From: Peribacillus frigoritolerans | GTDB lineage: Bacteria > Bacillota > Bacilli > Bacillales > DSM-1321 | Assembly: GCF_040250305.1 (NCBI RefSeq) | Contig: NZ_CP158190.1 | Coordinates: 1,272,001 to 1,336,000, forward strand | DNA length: 64,000 nt | Direction of reading: 5' to 3' | Shown here: piece after piece, positions 52,295 to 61,800 of the stretch | How positions within the stretch are numbered: the stretch's first letter is position 1 | Layout of the letters: each line of letters starts with the position of its first letter | Notes under the pieces: generated by a model | What the model saw: only the letters and a program-made list of their open reading frames with translations | The model's database searches: none | Told to the model about the DNA's origin: nothing | Program-made: the position numbers and the translations under genes

Positions 52295-53104
52295 ATGTAT
52301 AATGTACTTTTCATCACTATAGGCTCAGTGCTTGTGGCAGTGGCCTACAACTTATTTTTGATACCACATTTAATTTTAAGCAGCGGACTTAGTGGACTTG
52401 CGATCATGTTCGGAATCATCACCCCAGTCAACACAGGGATATTGAATTTTCTGATGAACCTGCCATTGCTGATTCTTGGATACCTGAAATTAGGGAGACG
52501 TTTTATCACATATACGATATTATCAGTTGTCGTGATTTCCGTCAGTTTATATCTCATTCCAGTTCACGGAATATCCACTGAACCGATTTTGTCTTCTTTA
52601 TTTGGCGGAATCATATCGGGATTCGGCATAGGCATCATCTTTCGTGCTTCGGGGTCTTCGGGCGGCTTTGATATCATTGCCATGCTGTTGGCTAAGAAGA
52701 GCGACTTTCCACTTGGTACATTGCTTTCGGTGATGAATGGAGTTGTGGTGGTTATCTCAGGCTTCATCTTCGGTTGGGATGCCGCATTATATACGCTGAT
52801 TTCCATTTATGCAGCAGGAAAGGTGATCGATACGATCCATTCCAATCACATTAAATTAACATTGATGATCGTGACCAAAAAGAGTGACGAAATGAAAACG
52901 AAGCTCCTGACCAACCTATATCGTGGTATTACAGTCATGGATGGTGAAGGTGCATATTCAGGAGAAAAGAGTAAAGTAATGATGACAGTCATTACACGTT
53001 ATCAGTTAACCGATGTAAAAACGATGATAAAAGAAGTTGATCCGAATGCTTTTGTCAATATTACCGAAACATCCGAGGTCATGGGGATGTTTCATAAAGA
53101 GTGA
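52295..53104 (+). CDS. YitT family membrane protein (DUF161/DUF2179)
   Basis: Protein of 269 residues behind AAGGAGAT. Five to six membrane helices fill the first ~190 residues, with the YitT motifs ILSSGLSGLAIM and RASGSSGGFDIIAMLLAKK, followed by a soluble C-terminal DUF2179 domain (VTKKSDEMKTKLLTNLYRGIT). Function unknown; several paralogues occur in Bacillus genomes. Confidence 0.9.
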   Translation: MYNVLFITIGSVLVAVAYNLFLIPHLILSSGLSGLAIMFGIITPVNTGILNFLMNLPLLILGYLKLGRRFITYTILSVVVISVSLYLIPVHGISTEPILSSLFGGIISGFGIGIIFRASGSSGGFDIIAMLLAKKSDFPLGTLLSVMNGVVVVISGFIFGWDAALYTLISIYAAGKVIDTIHSNHIKLTLMIVTKKSDEMKTKLLTNLYRGITVMDGEGAYSGEKSKVMMTVITRYQLTDVKTMIKEVDPNAFVNITETSEVMGMFHKE

Positions 53105-53114
53105 TGATAATCAG

Positions 53115-53146
53115 AAAAGCCTCCCAACATTATGGGAGGCTTTTTT
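53115..53146 (+). terminator. Terminator after the YitT gene
   Basis: AAAAGCCTCCCA/TGGGAGGCTTTT stem with loop ACATTA. Confidence 0.93.
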
Positions 53147-53176
53147 GATCAATATGCTGTTTATAAATCATGCATT

Positions 53177-53413
53177 TTAATTTCCAAACTGTTTTAGTAA
53201 AACGTTCATTTCAGAACTTAGTTTTAAGAATAAAGGTTTGTTTTTCTTATCCAAGGCTTCATCGATCTGTTTTGCAAGGATATTCTTTTTGGTAGTAAGG
53301 ACGGCTTCCTGAATAATCATATCAATTAACATTTCCTGAACCACGGCATCGTTTTTCATTTCGCTCATTGATAAGGACTTCACTGACTCTGAATAAGATT
53401 TTTCATTTTTCAA
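53177..53413 (-). CDS. IDEAL domain-containing protein
   Basis: About 78 residues. TTG 53413 is preferred because AGGGGTGG lies five bases upstream; the GTG at 53422 overlaps that signal. The C-terminal AKQIDEALDKKNKPLFLKLSSEMN is the IDEAL domain named for that sequence, found in small Bacillus proteins including YpiB relatives. Function unknown, probably protein-protein interaction. Confidence 0.8.
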   Translation of the reverse strand: MKNEKSYSESVKSLSMSEMKNDAVVQEMLIDMIIQEAVLTTKKNILAKQIDEALDKKNKPLFLKLSSEMNVLLKQFGN

Positions 53414-53733
53414 AGTTACCACCCCTGACCCTTTTTATTATTATATGGATTTGAGCGGATAAAATCAACTGAAAATTTAAAATATTTAAATATTAATGGA
53501 GAATGTGTCGTTTAGATGAAGAAAAAGCCACTATATAAAAGAATTTTTAATTTTTTGTGAACTTACTTTTTATGTTCAAGGGTTGTGCTATTATAGTCAG
53601 TAATTTAACATACATTTATTATCTCCATTCACTTTTCTTCGGCAATGGGGATTGGAAGGGTACAAGCAATTAAGGGTATAAGCTTTGGTAAAGTAAAAGC
53701 GGTGTTTAGCAATGAGGAAGAGGTGGATTAAAA
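53414..53733. other. comK upstream region
   Basis: AT-rich. Contains AAAAGAATTTTTA (about 53537-53549), one base from a ComK AT-box (AAAA-N5-TTTT), and a 28-codon frame at 53645-53731 that ends 2 bp before comK. A single clear promoter could not be assigned. Confidence 0.45.
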
Positions 53734-54297
53734 ATGAAGGAAAACAATCAGGGAATCATCGAGGAATATGAAATCACGCCACATACATTAATGGTTTCGC
53801 CAATCAATTACGGCAGTAAAATATATGCCCGTATCGTTGAAATGGAGGACGAGTTCATATCCCCGTTTAAACCTTTGGAAATAATAAAGAAAAGCTGTGA
53901 GTTCTTCGGGTCAAGTTATGAAGGACGCAAGCAAGGCACAAAACAGCTTATAAACATCACACATAAAGCGCCTATTGCGATCGATCCGACCAGTTCGATT
54001 TTCTTCTTTCCCACTACATCTCCGTTGCGTCCTCAATGCATCTGGTTATCACATGAGCATGTGGTATCCTATGACCGCCTGGATTCCAAACATACTACCA
54101 TCACATTCAGGAATAGACAAACCATCGATATAGCAGTATCATGCAGTTCTTTCGAAAACCAGCTGCACCGGACTTCTTTTTTAAAAACGAAATTGATCCA
54201 GAGGATTGAGGAAACAAAGAGGAAATCATTCTATCTGTTCACCGAAGCAAATGGGGTCAAGGCTTCAGAGGTACTGTCAAAGTATATACCGCGTTAA
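53734..54297 (+). CDS. comK: Competence transcription factor ComK
   Basis: Protein of 187 residues (B. subtilis 192) behind GAGGTGG. ComK family pattern: YEITPHTLMVSPINYGSKIYA, KKSCEFFGSSYEGRKQGTK, HKAPIAIDPTSSIFFFPTTS and PQCIWLSHEHV. Master activator of DNA uptake genes and self-activator. It appears intact and full length. Neighbour of a ComEC-like secreted MBL protein. Confidence 0.95.
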   Translation: MKENNQGIIEEYEITPHTLMVSPINYGSKIYARIVEMEDEFISPFKPLEIIKKSCEFFGSSYEGRKQGTKQLINITHKAPIAIDPTSSIFFFPTTSPLRPQCIWLSHEHVVSYDRLDSKHTTITFRNRQTIDIAVSCSSFENQLHRTSFLKTKLIQRIEETKRKSFYLFTEANGVKASEVLSKYIPR

Positions 54298-54314
54298 ACA
54301 GTCAAACCAAAGCA

Positions 54315-54337
54315 AGCCCTTCTTATTAAAGAAGGGC
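54315..54337. terminator. Hairpin between comK and DUF3006 gene
   Basis: GCCCTTC/GAAGGGC stem. T-runs are weak on both strands. A related hairpin occurs at 55676-55697 in the decayed duplicate. Confidence 0.5.
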
Positions 54338-54344
54338 CCAGGAA

Positions 54345-54563
54345 TTAATCTTCAAATAATTCATCCATTAGATCGTCAATTTCTTTTCTTAACTTCTCAG
54401 TGCCCTCTTTGGAAATGGTGATGGTATCACCATCGATAATCAGCATATCTCCTACTTTTGCTCCCTTTGGGAGAGCGCTTTTAGGAAAATCCTTCATGTC
54501 ACCACCATCGATTTCAACGACAGCGATCTTTCCTTCGAAGCGGTCAATAATTCCTTGTACCAT
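54345..54563 (-). CDS. DUF3006 domain-containing protein
   Basis: Protein of 72 residues: VQGIIDRFEGKIAVVEIDG followed by LPKGAKVGDMLIIDGDTI and an acidic tail ending DDLMDELFED. The beta-rich DUF3006 domain is often encoded next to, or fused with, ComEC-like MBL proteins. Here its start abuts the stop of the upstream MBL gene, so they form a two-gene unit. Function unknown. Confidence 0.85.
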   Translation of the reverse strand: MVQGIIDRFEGKIAVVEIDGGDMKDFPKSALPKGAKVGDMLIIDGDTITISKEGTEKLRKEIDDLMDELFED

Positions 54564-55403
54564 TTATTTCACCGTCTTTACAGTAATTTTCTGACCTGTA
54601 GAAGTAAAAATAATGTTACCTGATTTATCTGTGCGATAAGTTTTGGCCTTCACTGAATTCAACCGTTTTATAACAGTGGAAGTAGGATGCCCATAGCCAT
54701 TTTTTCCTACACTGATTACAGCGTATTTCGGTTTTGTTTTGTTAATGAATGCTGAACTAGTTGATGTTTTTGCACCATGATGGCCGACTTTAAGTACATC
54801 CACACTTGGTACCAGTTTTTTAGCCAGCATATCTGTCTCTGATTTTTCTTCAGCATCACCTGTAAACAAGAATGTTTTTTTGTCGTGTTTAAGTAAAAGG
54901 ACTGCACTCCAATTATTTAAGTCAGACTTGGCATATTCTTTAACAGGTGCAATGAATTTAAGGGAATTATCCTTAGCTTTAGTGTTGATTTCCACGCCAG
55001 TCTGAGCTTTTTTTATTGTAAGCTTCTTCTGCTTAACAGCAGTTAAAAAGTCTTTATATGCCTGGGTAGTATGAGAAACTTTAGGGGCATACACAGATTT
55101 TACATTAAGCGATTTAATCACATAAGCCAGACCGCCCACATGATCCGCATCTGGGTGAGTGGATACTAATGCATTAAGTGTTTTCACCTTTTGTTTTTTT
55201 AGGTAGGCTACAACTTCGTCGCCCTTTCCTTTACCGCCGCCATCAATTAAAACGTTTTCGTTACCGGTTTGAATAAGGATGGAATCTCCTTGTCCAACAT
55301 TGATGAAATGTACCTTTACATTTGAGGCTGCCTCAGTTGTTTTAAGTCCAGTAAATAAAGACAAAACAAGAACAGCAACCAGTAGAATATTTATTTTTTT
55401 CAT
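54564..55403 (-). CDS. Secreted ComEC/Rec2-like MBL-fold protein
   Basis: Protein of 279 residues with a signal peptide (KKINILLVAVLVLSLFTGLK, cleavage probably after TTEAA). The MBL domain follows: VHFINVGQGDSILIQTG, NVLIDGG, VSTHPDADHVGGL, FLFTGDAEE, LKVGHHGAKTSTS and YGHPTSTVI. This is the extracellular nuclease-like domain of ComEC as a stand-alone exported protein. Possible role: processing of extracellular DNA; inference from family and from the comK neighbour. Ribosome site GGAGGGGA. Confidence 0.88.
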   Translation of the reverse strand: MKKINILLVAVLVLSLFTGLKTTEAASNVKVHFINVGQGDSILIQTGNENVLIDGGGKGKGDEVVAYLKKQKVKTLNALVSTHPDADHVGGLAYVIKSLNVKSVYAPKVSHTTQAYKDFLTAVKQKKLTIKKAQTGVEINTKAKDNSLKFIAPVKEYAKSDLNNWSAVLLLKHDKKTFLFTGDAEEKSETDMLAKKLVPSVDVLKVGHHGAKTSTSSAFINKTKPKYAVISVGKNGYGHPTSTVIKRLNSVKAKTYRTDKSGNIIFTSTGQKITVKTVK

Positions 55404-55955
55404 TTTTCCCCTCCAAATAATAATTTACCATGTGTAAATCGAAAAATGGGGATTTGGACATAATTTTCTTTGTGATAAAAAAATGAAGCGGGTGTCAGAA
55501 TCGTGGTTAGGTAAAATGGTCCTGGGTATTTATGGGGAATTGTCGCTGGTGAAGAAGGGGAATGTACCTGAGTTTTCAATATGGAGAAGATGATATTCTA
55601 CAGGCGGATGATGGAATGATTCTTTCATACGATCATTCATATCAATGTTTACTTTAGCAAAAGTCACAACCAAAAGCCCTTCTCATATGAGAAGGGCATC
55701 AGAATTAATCTTCAAATAACTCATCCATTAAATCTTAAGTTTCTTTTTTATGTTTCAGAGCCTTCTTTGAAAAACCATCGATATACAAACAGTTCCTCTT
55801 TTGCTTCCTTAGGATAGAGCATTTTTACAGTAATTTTCTAATTTGTAGAAGTTAGCTGCACACAGTTTAAGTGTAGGTATCATAAAGTTACTGGAATGTG
55901 TACAGTCTTCTTCTCTCAAATGGTTCAGAAATAGAGGGGGGGAGAATGCTGAATT
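55404..55955. other. Intergenic stretch with decayed duplicate
   Basis: The first 250 bp show nothing recognisable. The rest contains the remnant listed separately. No intact gene. Confidence 0.6.
55660..55855 (-). pseudogene. Remnant duplicate of DUF3006 and the 3' end of the ComEC-like gene
   Basis: Matches the segment starting at 54305 in order: the GCCCTTCT hairpin, ATTAATCTTCAAATAA followed by CTCATCCATTA (the DUF3006 C-terminus), fragments of the DUF3006 body, then TTTACAGTAATTTTCT and TGTAGAAGT (the ComEC-like C-terminus). About half of DUF3006 and most of the MBL gene are deleted and the frame is broken. Confidence 0.8.
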
Positions 55956-56228
55956 TCAAATCACTTCTAAAATGAAACTACCTATTAAAGTGATAAAAAA
56001 ACATGCTCTCCCAATAAAAAGTGCCTTTTGGGGGACCTTTAATTGCTTCTCAAGGTAATATATATATCCAAAAATGAAAGACGTTCCTAATGTAAGAATA
56101 ATGTAATCTACTTCAAAACCTAGAATTATATAGTTATATACCGGTATACTTCTAATATAACCAATAACGAATACTCCTAGTGCAATATATCCAAGTATAG
56201 AATTCATTATAAGGCTGCTCTTTTTCAT
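55956..56228 (-). CDS. Small hypothetical membrane protein
   Basis: Protein of 90 residues behind GGGGGAAATT. Three hydrophobic segments: SILGYIALGVFVIGYI, YIILTLGTSFIFGYIYYL and LFIGRACFFITLIGSFIL. No family recognised. Located in an accessory-looking, gene-poor stretch. Confidence 0.65.
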   Translation of the reverse strand: MKKSSLIMNSILGYIALGVFVIGYIRSIPVYNYIILGFEVDYIILTLGTSFIFGYIYYLEKQLKVPQKALFIGRACFFITLIGSFILEVI

Positions 56229-56828
56229 AATTTCCCCCGTCTTTATTTGGACTGCACTTCACAGCACCCGTATATCATTATTTAAAGCGTATTGCCGTAA
56301 ATCAATATAAGGGTACGAAGATTTATATGTATAATTTCTGTCTCTATGTAACCCTTATTATCTCTTTCCGCTAACTCTTCGGGAGGCCTGTACTTTCCGT
56401 CTTCTTTGTTATGTGTTTCTTCTGGATAAATCCCTTTAACAAAAGTTTTGAAAATGAAAATCGGTGCAATATACTGTGTTTAGACAAAATACTTTCTGCT
56501 ATTCCAATTAGATCTAATAGATTGTACACCATATATTAGTGAAATGTTGCTATGATTGGATATAATTAAATATGTTTAGCAATTAATCAAGAAGCATTTA
56601 CAGAGTGTAGTTCAATCAGAAAATCAAATTCACTCGATGGAATATCATTTGCTGATAAAGTTTTAAATAAAAAACATTATCAGCTTATTCTTAACCGAAA
56701 CATTCCGTTACGATAATTCCTATATTGACTGATTAAGCGTAACTTTCTCATATAAGATATTGGATGATCTAAGGCTCCAAACATCCACATTCATGGACAC
56801 AAACATTTACGGAGGTTGCCTGTACCCG
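56229..56828. other. 600-bp gene-free region
   Basis: AT-rich sequence between two minus-strand genes. I see no ORF with a ribosome site, no RNA gene and no repeat. It may be decayed sequence. Confidence 0.5.
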
Positions 56829-57203
56829 CTAATTCCTTGAACGGTGGTTTTTTTCGAAAAAGTAATGACATAACAAGTCTTCTGTTTTGTTGCGAAGGCG
56901 GGGATTGAAATAATTATGATGTTCCTCGTATCCTTTATATAAAAAACAATACATCGTGAAGGATTCATCGCGTTTGATTTCACTAACCTTAATATTCTCC
57001 TTGCGCAAATAGCGCCGTACCTCGGCAAGTTCGTCTTGAACCACTTTTAAAATATGTTCGACTAGCTCCGAATAGGGCCTTTTTAATTTAAACGGACTAA
57101 TTTCGATGACCTTGAGATCCCGGTTTAAGACTGTAATAACCATAGGGAGGTAGATGGCTTTTTCAATCATATTTCGGTCATCTTCTGGAATGCGGGTCAT
57201 CAT
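56829..57203 (-). CDS. yhjD: YhjD family protein
   Basis: Protein of 124 residues from ATG 57203 behind AAAGGGGCG. All-soluble, charged: IPEDDRNMIEKAIYLPMVI, then FKLKRPYSELVEHILKVVQDELAEVRRYL and a Tyr-rich SFTMYCFLYKGYEEHHNYF. Size and position next to yhjE match YhjD of B. subtilis, which is of unknown function. Confidence 0.78.
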   Translation of the reverse strand: MMTRIPEDDRNMIEKAIYLPMVITVLNRDLKVIEISPFKLKRPYSELVEHILKVVQDELAEVRRYLRKENIKVSEIKRDESFTMYCFLYKGYEEHHNYFNPRLRNKTEDLLCHYFFEKNHRSRN

Positions 57204-57488
57204 GACCGCCCCTTTCTAAAATAGCGCGTTTTTAATAATAGTATGTATATTCCGTAAAATAAGAACGTGTGTTCTATTTTTATCCTAATGTATTTTCAGT
57301 GTATTTGCAAGCAGTTTTGATAAATCAAGAAATATTCGTTAACAAGATTATGTTTTCCGGAGATAGGGAAAGTATGAAGATATATGGATAATAATTCTTG
57401 CAATTTCAGGGGAAAGTGATATATCTAAAATAAACAGTTTTTAATAAGTTTATGCTGCAATGATGGCAGCATGTCGAGGGAGATAATT

Positions 57489-58103
57489 ATGGATTTGGAT
57501 ACTATACGTGAGTGGTTTACACTTGATCATATATCGGCACTTATTCAGCAATATCGCTCATTCGGTCCAATTCCTGGGATCTTGCTGCCGATGCTGGAAG
57601 CTTTTTTGCCTTTTTTGCCCTTAGTGGTGTTCGTGCTTGCTAATGCAACGGCTTTTGGTCTCTGGTGGGGATTTTTATTTTCTTGGATTGGTGCGGTAGC
57701 AGGGTCTTTTTTGATCTTTTGGATTATTAGAAGATATGGTCAAATGAGGTTTTTCCGATTTTTGCAAAAGCATAAACAGGTGCAGAGGCTGATGGTTTGG
57801 GTTGAGAGCCATGGATTCGGTCCTTTGTTCATATTACTCTGCTTCCCTTTTACACCTTCGGCTATCGTTAATATCGTGGCAGGACTTTCAAAAGTCAGTA
57901 TGCTGCAATATGGACTTGCAGTAGTGGGTGGGAAAGCGGTGATGATTTTTACGATTAGCTTCGTAGGTTACGATTTAGTATCATTGATTCATAAACCTGT
58001 GCGAACGATCATTATCGGAATCGTCATCTTTATCCTATGGTATGTAGGGAAAAGACTGGAAGTCAGGTTAAATAAAAGCATGAAGAGAGAAGAAGGACAA
58101 TAA
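57489..58103 (+). CDS. yhjE: TVP38/TMEM64 family membrane protein YhjE
   Basis: Protein of 204 residues. ATG 57489 has GAGGGAGA upstream; the ATG at 57471 does not. SNARE-associated/DedA-like VTT domain: LPMLEAFLPFLPLVVFVLAN, FSWIGAVAGSFLIFWIIRRYG, and LLCFPFTPSAIVNIVAGLSK. Probably a membrane lipid-related transporter. It is 33 bp upstream of the signal peptidase gene, likely one operon. Confidence 0.88.
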   Translation: MDLDTIREWFTLDHISALIQQYRSFGPIPGILLPMLEAFLPFLPLVVFVLANATAFGLWWGFLFSWIGAVAGSFLIFWIIRRYGQMRFFRFLQKHKQVQRLMVWVESHGFGPLFILLCFPFTPSAIVNIVAGLSKVSMLQYGLAVVGGKAVMIFTISFVGYDLVSLIHKPVRTIIIGIVIFILWYVGKRLEVRLNKSMKREEGQ

Positions 58104-58136
58104 ATTAATATATAAATGCAGTAGGGGTTGAACTAG

Positions 58137-58700
58137 ATGGAAAAAACAAACAAGAATTCTTTATCCGATTGGATAAAACCAGCGATGATAGCTTTTGTTA
58201 TTTACATCTTAATCCGTACATTTCTCTTTTCAAGCTATGATGTTGAAGGGAAGTCGATGCAGCCGACCCTTGAAGATGGAAATAAACTTGTCGTGAATAA
58301 AATCAATTACCAGATTCATGATATCAACCGTTTTGACATTATTGTTTTTCATGCGAATTCACAAGAGGATTATGTTAAGCGAGTTATAGGGATTGCAGGT
58401 GACCGAATTCGTTATAAAGATGATTGGCTTTACGTAAATGGTGAGAAAGTGGATGAGCCTTATCTTGAAAAATTCAAGGAAGGTTTCCCAGAACAGGATT
58501 TTACGGGTGATTTTACATTAAAAGAATTGACGGACATGACCAAAGTTCCGGAGGGCAAGCTTTTTGTCATGGGTGATAACCGTCTTGAAAGTGCTGACAG
58601 CCGTCACTTTGGTTATATACCGGTTGAAAATGTTGTCGGTAAAGTGGATGTTCGATATTGGCCGGTCAATGATTTCAATTTTAAATTTACAGGTGAATGA
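58137..58700 (+). CDS. sipV: Type I signal peptidase (SipV-like)
   Basis: Protein of 187 residues with one N-terminal membrane helix (about residues 14-31). Catalytic Ser40 in VEGKSMQPTL and Lys81 in DYVKRVIG; box E MGDNRLESADSRHFG present. It cleaves signal peptides of secreted proteins. Gene order yhjE-sip-addB matches sipV of B. subtilis, though it is about 20 residues longer than SipV. Confidence 0.92.
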   Translation: MEKTNKNSLSDWIKPAMIAFVIYILIRTFLFSSYDVEGKSMQPTLEDGNKLVVNKINYQIHDINRFDIIVFHANSQEDYVKRVIGIAGDRIRYKDDWLYVNGEKVDEPYLEKFKEGFPEQDFTGDFTLKELTDMTKVPEGKLFVMGDNRLESADSRHFGYIPVENVVGKVDVRYWPVNDFNFKFTGE

Positions 58701-58891
58701 TTGTGGAAGCCCAAAAATTATGTGGGCTTTTTCTTTTGGGGGAAAAATGCGAACGTACGATTGGTGTTTTTTGAAGGGAAACGGTAAAATAATAGAAAGT
58801 AAATCTAATTGGAAACAGAAACCTATTCATAGAGACGAAAGTATTTCTGGTATGATGGGTCTAGATATTATGTTGTAAGGGGGAAAAAGAG

Positions 58892-61800
58892 ATGTCACTC
58901 CGTTTTTTACTGGGAAGATCGGGTGCAGGGAAAACTTCGAATATATTGGATGAAATCCGCTCCAAATTGGCAGAAGATCCCGAAGGAAATCCAATTATCT
59001 ACCTCGTTCCTGATCAGATGACGTTTCTATCTGAATATAAACTAATTAAAACACCAGGCCTTGCCGGAATGATCCGGACACAGGTTTTCAGTTTTAGCAG
59101 GCTTGCATGGCGAGTCCTTCAGGAAACCGGGGGGATGAGCCGGCTGCATTTGGACAGTGTCGGCGTCAATATGTTGATACGGAAGATCATGGATGATAAA
59201 AAGGAAGAGTTAAAGATGTTTCGTCGATCTGCTGATAAGCAGGGGTTCATTGCACAGATGGAGCTAATGCTGGCTGAATTCAAGCAGTATTGCATCCAGC
59301 CTGATGACATTCAAAACTATTTGGCAGAAACCTCACAGGCCGGCAGCGGCATTCAGGATAAACTGCATGATCTTGAATTGGTCTATCAGGCTTTTGAGGA
59401 TGAAATGGTCAACAAATATTTAGACTCCGAAGACTACTTCACTTTGCTGATCGAGAAAATGCCAGAGTCTTCATATATAAGGAATGCGGATATATACATC
59501 GATGGTTTTTATAGCTTGACTCCACAGGAATTATTGATTGTGGAAGAAATGATGAAGTTGTGCAGGAGTGTAACGATCTCACTGACGTTAGATCAGCCCT
59601 ACAGGCAATATGCACCGGATGATTTGCAGCTGTTCAGGCAAACGGGAAATCTTTATCATCACCTTTATCAGGCTGGATTGAGGAATGGCATACCGATTTC
59701 AGAAGATCGAATCTTAAAAGGGACGGAAAGGTTTGGAAAGAGTCCAGGGCTGAATCATCTGGAAACTTATTTTGCCATTCGTCCTGCACAAACGTTTGAG
59801 CAGTCACCTGATGTAACGATCGCCCAGGCAGTTAACCGCAGAGCTGAGATTGAGGGAGTTGCCCGGGACATCTTGTCGCTGGTCAGACAGAAACAGCACC
59901 GCTTCCGTGATATTGCGATTTTAGTCCGTAATGGGGAAGCATACGCAGATATTTTACAAACCGTTTTTCGGGATTATCAAATACCCTTGTTCGTCGATTC
60001 CAAACGGACGATGCTGAATCATCCTCTGATTGAACTGATTCGTTCCACTTTGGAGATCATCAATGGCTATTGGCGTTATGAGCCGGTATTTCGTGCAATC
60101 AAGACGGAGCTTCTATTTCCGCTGCAAAAAAATCACGATAGGATGCGCGAACAGGTAGATAAGCTGGAGAACTATGTGCTGGCCCGCGGCATTAAAGGAA
60201 GCAGGTGGACGTCCAAAGATCGTTGGACCTACAGGCGATTCCGCGGCCTGGAACTCGAGGACCGGAACCAAACGGATAAGGAAATGAAGCTTGAGCAAGA
60301 GTTGAATGAGATGAAGCAATTATTTACCGAGCCCATCTTGAAGCTCTCAAAACGTGTTAAAAAAGCTGCTAATGGCAGGGAATTGTGTGAAGCCCTTTAT
60401 CTATATCTTGAAGAATTGCATGTACCTGAAAAATTGGAAAAGCTGAAACTGGAGGCAGAAGAAGCAGGTGATTTGGTATCGGCAAGAGAGCATGAGCAAA
60501 CTTGGAATGCGGTTGTCGACCTATTGGACCAATTCGTTGAACTGCTGAGCGGGGAAGAGCTTTCCATGAAACAGTTTGCGGTAATCATTGAAGCTGGTCT
60601 GGAATCTCTTGAATTTTCTTTGGTACCGCCGGCAATTGACCAAGTATTGGTCGCCAGCCTAGATTTATCCCGCCTGGATGATGTGAAGACAGCTTTTGTT
60701 ATCGGCCTGAACGAAGGGGTTCTGCCAGGAAAAGCTGTATCTGACGGAATATTTTCAGATAGTGATCGTGATGTGCTACAAGCTGGTGGACTTGATGTTG
60801 CCCCAAGTTCAAAAGTGCGCCTGCTGGATGAGGAGTTTACAGCGTACAAAGCATTCACTACGCCTGCTGAGGCCCTTTATCTATCATATCCGCTTGCCGA
60901 TGAGGAAGGAAAGGCACTTTTACCCTCATCCTATTTAAAACGGGTAAGGGACGTATTGCCTAACGTTTCCGAAGTGTATTATATGAACGATCCGTCCGAT
61001 CTGCCTGCTGAGGAACAGGTGAAATATGCTGCGAATCATGATGTGGCCCTATCGTACCTGGCTGCCCAATTGCAGTTGAAAAAAAGGAACTATCCAATCC
61101 ATTCACTATGGTGGGATGTATATAATGCCATTATTGATGATGAAAAGGCCGGTCCTTCAGCAACTAAGGTTTTATCGAGCCTTTTTTATCAAAATAGGAC
61201 AAAGAAATTATCTGAGGAAACAAGTAAGCAATTATACGGTGAGAGCATTCTTACGAGTGTATCCAGGATGGAAATGTTCAATAGCTGCCCGTTTTCCCAT
61301 TATGCCGCTCATGGCTTGAAATTGAGGGAACGGCAAATTTTCCGTTTGGATGCGCCGGATATAGGCGAGATGTTCCATGGAGCGTTGAAAATGATTTCCG
61401 ATTACTTAAAGGAACATGATATTCCTTGGTCTACATTGACTTCGGAACAATGCTTGGAGCTGGCCAGAATTGCCGTGGAGAGACTTGCTCCTAAACTCCA
61501 AAATCAGATTTTGTTAAGTACGAATCGCCATCACTATTTACGCAGGAAACTGGAACACGTGATTGGACGGGCCTCGATCGTATTAAGTGAACATGCAAAG
61601 GTGAGCGGTTTTGCCCCAATCGGATTAGAACTCGGATTCGGAAAAAATGGCGAGCTGCCGCCACTTTCTTTCACATTGAAAAACGGTACGAAGATGGAAT
61701 TGATCGGGCGGATCGACCGCGTGGATAAAGCGGAAGAAGATGAGGGTGTCTATTTGCGTGTGCTCGATTATAAGTCGAGTGAAAAGGAACTGAACATGAG

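Noticed and set aside
56229..56828. Possible hidden gene or RNA in the 600-bp gap
   Set aside because: No frame with a ribosome site, hairpin-T-run or recognised RNA block could be supported.
58564..58878. 104-codon plus-strand frame after the signal peptidase
   Set aside because: It begins inside the signal peptidase gene in another frame and has no ribosome site.
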